Below are positions 27,301 to 33,300 of a stretch of DNA of 64,000 nt, piece after piece (position 1 is the first letter of the stretch; each line of letters starts with the position of its first letter). The notes beneath the pieces were generated by a model. It ran no database searches and had not been told where the DNA came from. It worked only from the letters and a program-made list of their open reading frames with translations. The stretch comes from Doryteuthis pealeii (taxonomy: Eukaryota > Mollusca > Cephalopoda > Myopsida > Loliginidae): assembly GCA_023376005.1 (NCBI GenBank), contig CM042157.1:92502249-92566248 (forward strand), given 5' to 3'. The translations under genes and the position numbers were made by a program.

Positions 27301-30300
27301 TACCATCAGCTCATCACTTCACCGCACAGATCCCTGTGCTACTCATACGGCGAGCGAGGGCCAGTATCGAACCAGGAACCTTGAGATTCCTAGCTGATCG
27401 CTCTACTAACTGAGCTAAACCGGCCAAACTAAATAAATAATTATATAGTTTCAAGTAACTATTCCTATTTATTTTTTTTTTTTTTGATTTGGTTTTGTTT
27501 TACGGCATATCAACCTCAGTGGGTCATTTAATGCCTATAAAGTTTTGAAATAAATCAATTCTTAATGGATAATACAATTTTTTTATAAATACATTTTTCT
27601 ATTTAACCCATAGATGGGACCCTAACAGGTACTACCACTCCAGGTCAGAGTGGACCAGGGAGCAATGGTGATGAAGGGGTGCCCCACATTCCCCAAACCT
27701 CCAAAACTGGAACCTCACCATCAGATAGAGTTTAACGTCATTCCCAGGACATGTAGACCCGCAGCCACCGCCTTCTAGCACCCATATGATAAAAAGGGGT
27801 TGGGGGTTGCCATAAGGGCAATAAGGTTGAGAAAATCATATAGGTGCTAGGGCTTGACAGGACCAGCCGATTGATCAAAGGGGGCCTCTCCGACTGCCTG
27901 TCTAGCCCAAGATAGGGCCAAAGTGGAGTATTGCAAATCATGAACTGCTCATCCACCTGGGCTCTATCCTTAAGCATCACAGGTCGCCACCCACGGCCAA
28001 CAGGTGGCCCCATTGGGGGAGTCTTACCCCTCTGCAGAGGTGCATTCTTACGCCCCAGCCGACAGGGCGAGTAGTGGAATGGAGTGATTACCTACCTCTC
28101 TAGACATCAGAGAGATATTTATGTATATACTGAATTCCAGTCAGGTGCATGTCATCTACTAGCTGGCCTCTTGACTACATTATCAAATATGAATAATTAA
28201 ATTAATAAATAAATTAAATCTATTTGAACCATAGATGCTATTATAGATGCAGAGTGGATGTAGGAGTATAAATTCCACACTCCCCAGAACCAGAGCCTCA
28301 CCATTAGGTAGTTTAGTGCCATATCTAGGACACTCCTTTTGGTGGGGTATTACCCTTCTGCAGGGGATACAACCAGCATAATCCCTGACAATAGGTGTGA
28401 TGAGGTGATACGCAGAGTTATCCCCCTTGCATTAATAGCAGTTCTTGTGGTAGTATTAATCGTTACGTTTGTTTTGTTTTATATATTTGCTTCCTGATTG
28501 TTATTTGTATTATTGTGTTTCTTGTATCTTACTCAAATAAACAAGTCATGGATTTTATTTTGTCTTCATGTCATTACAAAGTAGCAAGTTTCACAACAGG
28601 GCAGAAGAAAATTGTTTTAAAGAAACTGTAGTGAGAGAGGAGACCTATCTCGTGCAACACGGTGTGACAGAGAGAGTGGCGGGCGTGAAGACTTGCCGTA
28701 TTCTCGAAGGAAGCGGGCTAGGCTTTGCCTGGCGTGTAGGACTGACCTAGAGTTGAACCCGCTTCCTTCAGAATGTGAGAGCTGTGGACGATCAGGGAAA
28801 TAAGAAATAGCATAGTGGCCCGGATGTAGGTGGTCGCGCTGTGCTGACGAGTGTCGCGCGTGCTGCACGGACAATTATGAGTGAGGAGCCCGGATGTGGT
28901 AAAATTGAGGTGTATTTAAAGGACTTATTCTCACAGACCAGGGAGAACGACTGCAGTAGTATTTTGTTGTCGAGACGAGTGGGACAAAGAAATAATTTTG
29001 GATATTGGATTTTGGAGCGTGATACAGTTGGGAGTGTTTAGACTGTCGATTGGAACCTTGCGTCAGACTTGACTGTGACCCCCCCCCCACACACACTGAT
29101 TAGAGAAACTCTTCAATTATTTTTGGCTCTGGAAATTAACTTTTAAAGTAATTTATAGAGTAGGCATTAAAAATTTAGTTTAATTTATAGCAAAGGAGAC
29201 AATGCCTAGCATCAGTTGCTATCGTTACATAATTTTACAATTAGTTTAGAAAGTATTGAATGTAATGTATACATGTTACCCAACTCCAGCACAAGCAGGA
29301 TGCGACACAAGGTAAATTTTTAAGCAGAGTTTAACAGGTTTGAATTCTGAATTTTCCTATTTCGATACTGGTTGCCATACCAAGGTTAAAGAGCCCAGTC
29401 TGTCTTACTATTTACCTAGCTAGAGGGAGAATAGTTGGATTCATACCTTTCCCAAGAGTATTAGTGCTATGTGATATGTAAATTTGATTTGAACTCATGT
29501 TCCATATCCATTTCGTACAACAATAACCATTACACCATATACGCCTCAAAGTATTGAATGTAAACAAGAAAATGCAGATCAACATCAAGTGTTTGATATT
29601 TTATAATTACAATGTAATTTCAAAACAAATTAAATATTTCTGTCATTTTTTGACATGGATAAATTAGTCTTTATATAAAAGTACAAAGATATGGACAAAA
29701 CAATTTCTTACCAAAATGTGTGAATGTTTGAATACACAAATTTGAAAAGATTTTGCTGAAAGCAAAATTTACTGTGTATCAAGAAGAATACCTTACTTAC
29801 TGTGTAAGTAGAAGAGTAACTTACTGTGTATCAAGAAGAATACCTTACTTACTGTTAAGTAGAAGAGTAACTTACTGTGTATCAAGAAGAATACCTTACT
29901 TACTGTTAAGTAGAAGAGTAACTTACTGTGTATCAAGAAGAATACCTTACTTACTGTTAAGTAGAAGAGTAACTTACTGTGTAACTGGAAGAGTACCACC
30001 AGCGGGGCCAGCTGAGAAACCTGTAAGTTGTGCCTGGATTCGAGCTTGTAACTCAGCTGCTCGTTTAGCTTTCTCGACAGCATCATTCATCAACTGCTGA
30101 GTCTGAGAGGGTGATGGCTGAGCGGGGTAATAGAAAAAAAAATGAAGAGAAATTTCATGATGATATTTCATAGAGGTGAAAAAGAAAAAAAAAAGAATTT
30201 AATATTACAAACACTCAACATATCTTAATATAGTTTATTCAATTGATGAATATTGAAAATAATCTATTTATATATAAAATATATATACCATTTATACAGT

Positions 30301-33300
30301 TTATTCCATGCCGACGTATGGAATAAACTGCCTGCATCTGTTGTAGGCTGCCAAAACACTGCATCTTTCAAAGCCTCCATACTTCCTGTAATCCGCCAAC
30401 ACTATATAGGATACCCGCACGCACACATACATGTATATTATTACTGTACACTATTCATGTTCCTGACACTAATACATTATTCTATGTACTAGATATGAGA
30501 CTTTGATGAGTTGTTGTGCACCTGAGCACTGTACACATACATGTATATTATTACTGTACACTATTCATGTTCCTGACACTAATTACATTATTCTATGTAC
30601 TAGACATGAGACTGATGAGTTGTGGTGCACCTGGGCACTGTACACATACATGTATATTATTACAGTACACTATTCATGTTCCTGACACTAATACATTATT
30701 CTATGTACTTGACATGAGACTTTGATAAGTTGTGGTGCACCTGAGCACTGTACACAATGAATTTCATTATTATAATGTCATATTATATATGAGGTATGTT
30801 GAAAATTCTCCACTCAATCAGGAAGGGAATGACCTCTAGATTTTTCATCAATTTTCTTTCTTCTTCCAGATACAGGATTAGTAAATCTTATCTAACCAAA
30901 CTAGGTATCTAATGGTTCTTGGTGGAATGTTCAGTTATTAATTCTTTGAAGCACAATATTTTAGGTTCAAGCAGATAAATACTTAGAGTAGTAATTATTC
31001 CCAGTCTTTATATTAAAGGCATGATAGGATAGCTTCAAATAAGGATGACTTTGCATTGGACCAACGTTTGAATATACTTTGTGCTTGATTGTCTGGTGAA
31101 TTTAATGGGGGTCAAGTGTTTAAAAGGTTAAGCTACAAATGTGGAATGTTGTTTAAAACAGATTGGACATTCCTCCGAAAATAAAAAAGTTAAATAAAAA
31201 ACACTTACCAAACTGCCCAATGAGCCTGGAGATATGGTTGGCGTATGTATGCTAAGTTGGGCTTTGCGTTCTTGAATCATTCTTTGAGCATTTGCCATCA
31301 TTTCTTTTATCTGAATTAAAAAAATAAATAAATCAAAGACTAATTATGATAGTTCATTTTTAATAATATTAATGAGTAAAAAAACCAAAAAAACAAAAAA
31401 AAAAAAACAAATCAACTAGGCTGATCATAAATTTTCAAGTTTTAAAATGCATCCTTGTCATGAAATAAACATTGCTAAAGAAAATAAATCTTACTTTAAA
31501 AGTTAAAATGTAACCATTAAATTAAATAATGTCAATTTATATATATCCCAAAATAATGAACAAAAAAACCTGATTTAACAACTTGATAGTAAATGAATCT
31601 CATTGCTAACCATTACCCCACAATGGGATATGTCCAAAATACACTCTGATATTACTCTTGCTTGTAAGTAAGAAGGACTATTAAAATTTTAAATCATGAG
31701 AAAAATATGGTTATTTATTGATAGATGAATCTGAAGCATACATCATATATAATGCTTATGATGTCTACCTGATATACATGTATTAATTCAAACTGTAATA
31801 TCACATCAAAATTTAATCATTTATAAAAACACACATTCAGAAAGGGTTGACATACCATACAGGCATGTCAACCCTTATTGAATTATTTAATGCCAAAGCC
31901 AATGTTTATTTTTTTTACTTTATTTGCAAGCAATTCAAATAAATAATCATAATCAATTTGTAATCAATTATAACTTCAATTATTCTTAATACAAATAATT
32001 TGTATTAAGAATAATTCTAGGATTTTTACCTGATACTAATAATTAATATATAATTATATTAAAAAAGTAAAAAGTAAAGTCGTCGGGGCGGCCTAATGTC
32101 AGTATCAGCCAAACAACGAGGGAGTCTATCCCTTTTTCACTAGCGCTAGACCAGGGAGACAGTTTTTTTAGCGTCTGAGGTGGAGCGCCACACCTACCAT
32201 CAGCTCATCACACAGATCCCTGTGCTACTCATACGGTGAGTTGGCGAGGGCCAGTATTGAACCAGGAACCTTGAGATTCCTAGCTGATCGCTCTACTAAC
32301 TGAGCTAAACCGGCCAAACTAAATAAATAATTATATAGTTTCAAGTAACTATTCCTATTTATTTATTTTTTTTTTGATTTGGTTTTGTTTTACGGCATAT
32401 CAACCTCAGTGGGTCATTTAATGCCGATAAAGTTTTGAAATAAATCAATTCTTAATGGATAATACAATTTTTTATAAATACATTTTTCTATTTAACCCAT
32501 AGATGGGACCTAACAGGTACTACCACTCCGGGTCAGAGTGGACCAGGGAGCAATAGTGATGAAGGGGTGCTCCACATTCCCCAAACCTCCAGAACTGGAA
32601 CCTCACCTTCAGATAGTTTAACGTCATTCCCAGGACATGTAGACCCTCAGTCACCGCCTTCTAGCACCCATATGATAAAAAGGGGTTGGGGCTCGCCATA
32701 AGGGCAATAGGGTTGAGAAAATCATATAGGTGCTAGGGCTTGACGGGACCAGCCAATTGATCAGAAGGGGCCTCTCCGACTGCCCGTCTAGCCCAAGATA
32801 GGGCCAAAGTGGAGTATTGCAAATCATGGACTGCTCATCCACCTGGGTTCTATCCTTAAGCATCACGGGTCGCCACCCATGGCCCCATTGGGGGAGTCTT
32901 ACCCCTCTGCAGAGGTGCAGTCAGTGCATTCTAACACCCCACCGACAGGGCGGTATTCCTATTTAATAATTATAATCACAGTTATATGGTTTAAGTATTA
33001 CTATCTAATACTAATAGTTTTCAAACATCTATTTAACCCAAAGATGGGGATCCTAACAGGTACTACCACTCCCGGTCAGAGTGAACCTGAAAGTAATTGC
33101 AATGAAGGAATGACTTCCCACTCCCCAAAGCTCTAAAATGAGAGCCTTACCACTGAATGCTGTTTAGTGTCATACTCAGTATTCTTTAGAAATTAACAAA
33201 TTTTAAAAATATATACCTTATCTGCTGTGAGTTGACCTGGACTGGGATTTCCAGGTCCAGGAATGTTTACATTTTCATCATCTATAAATCGTCTACGTTT

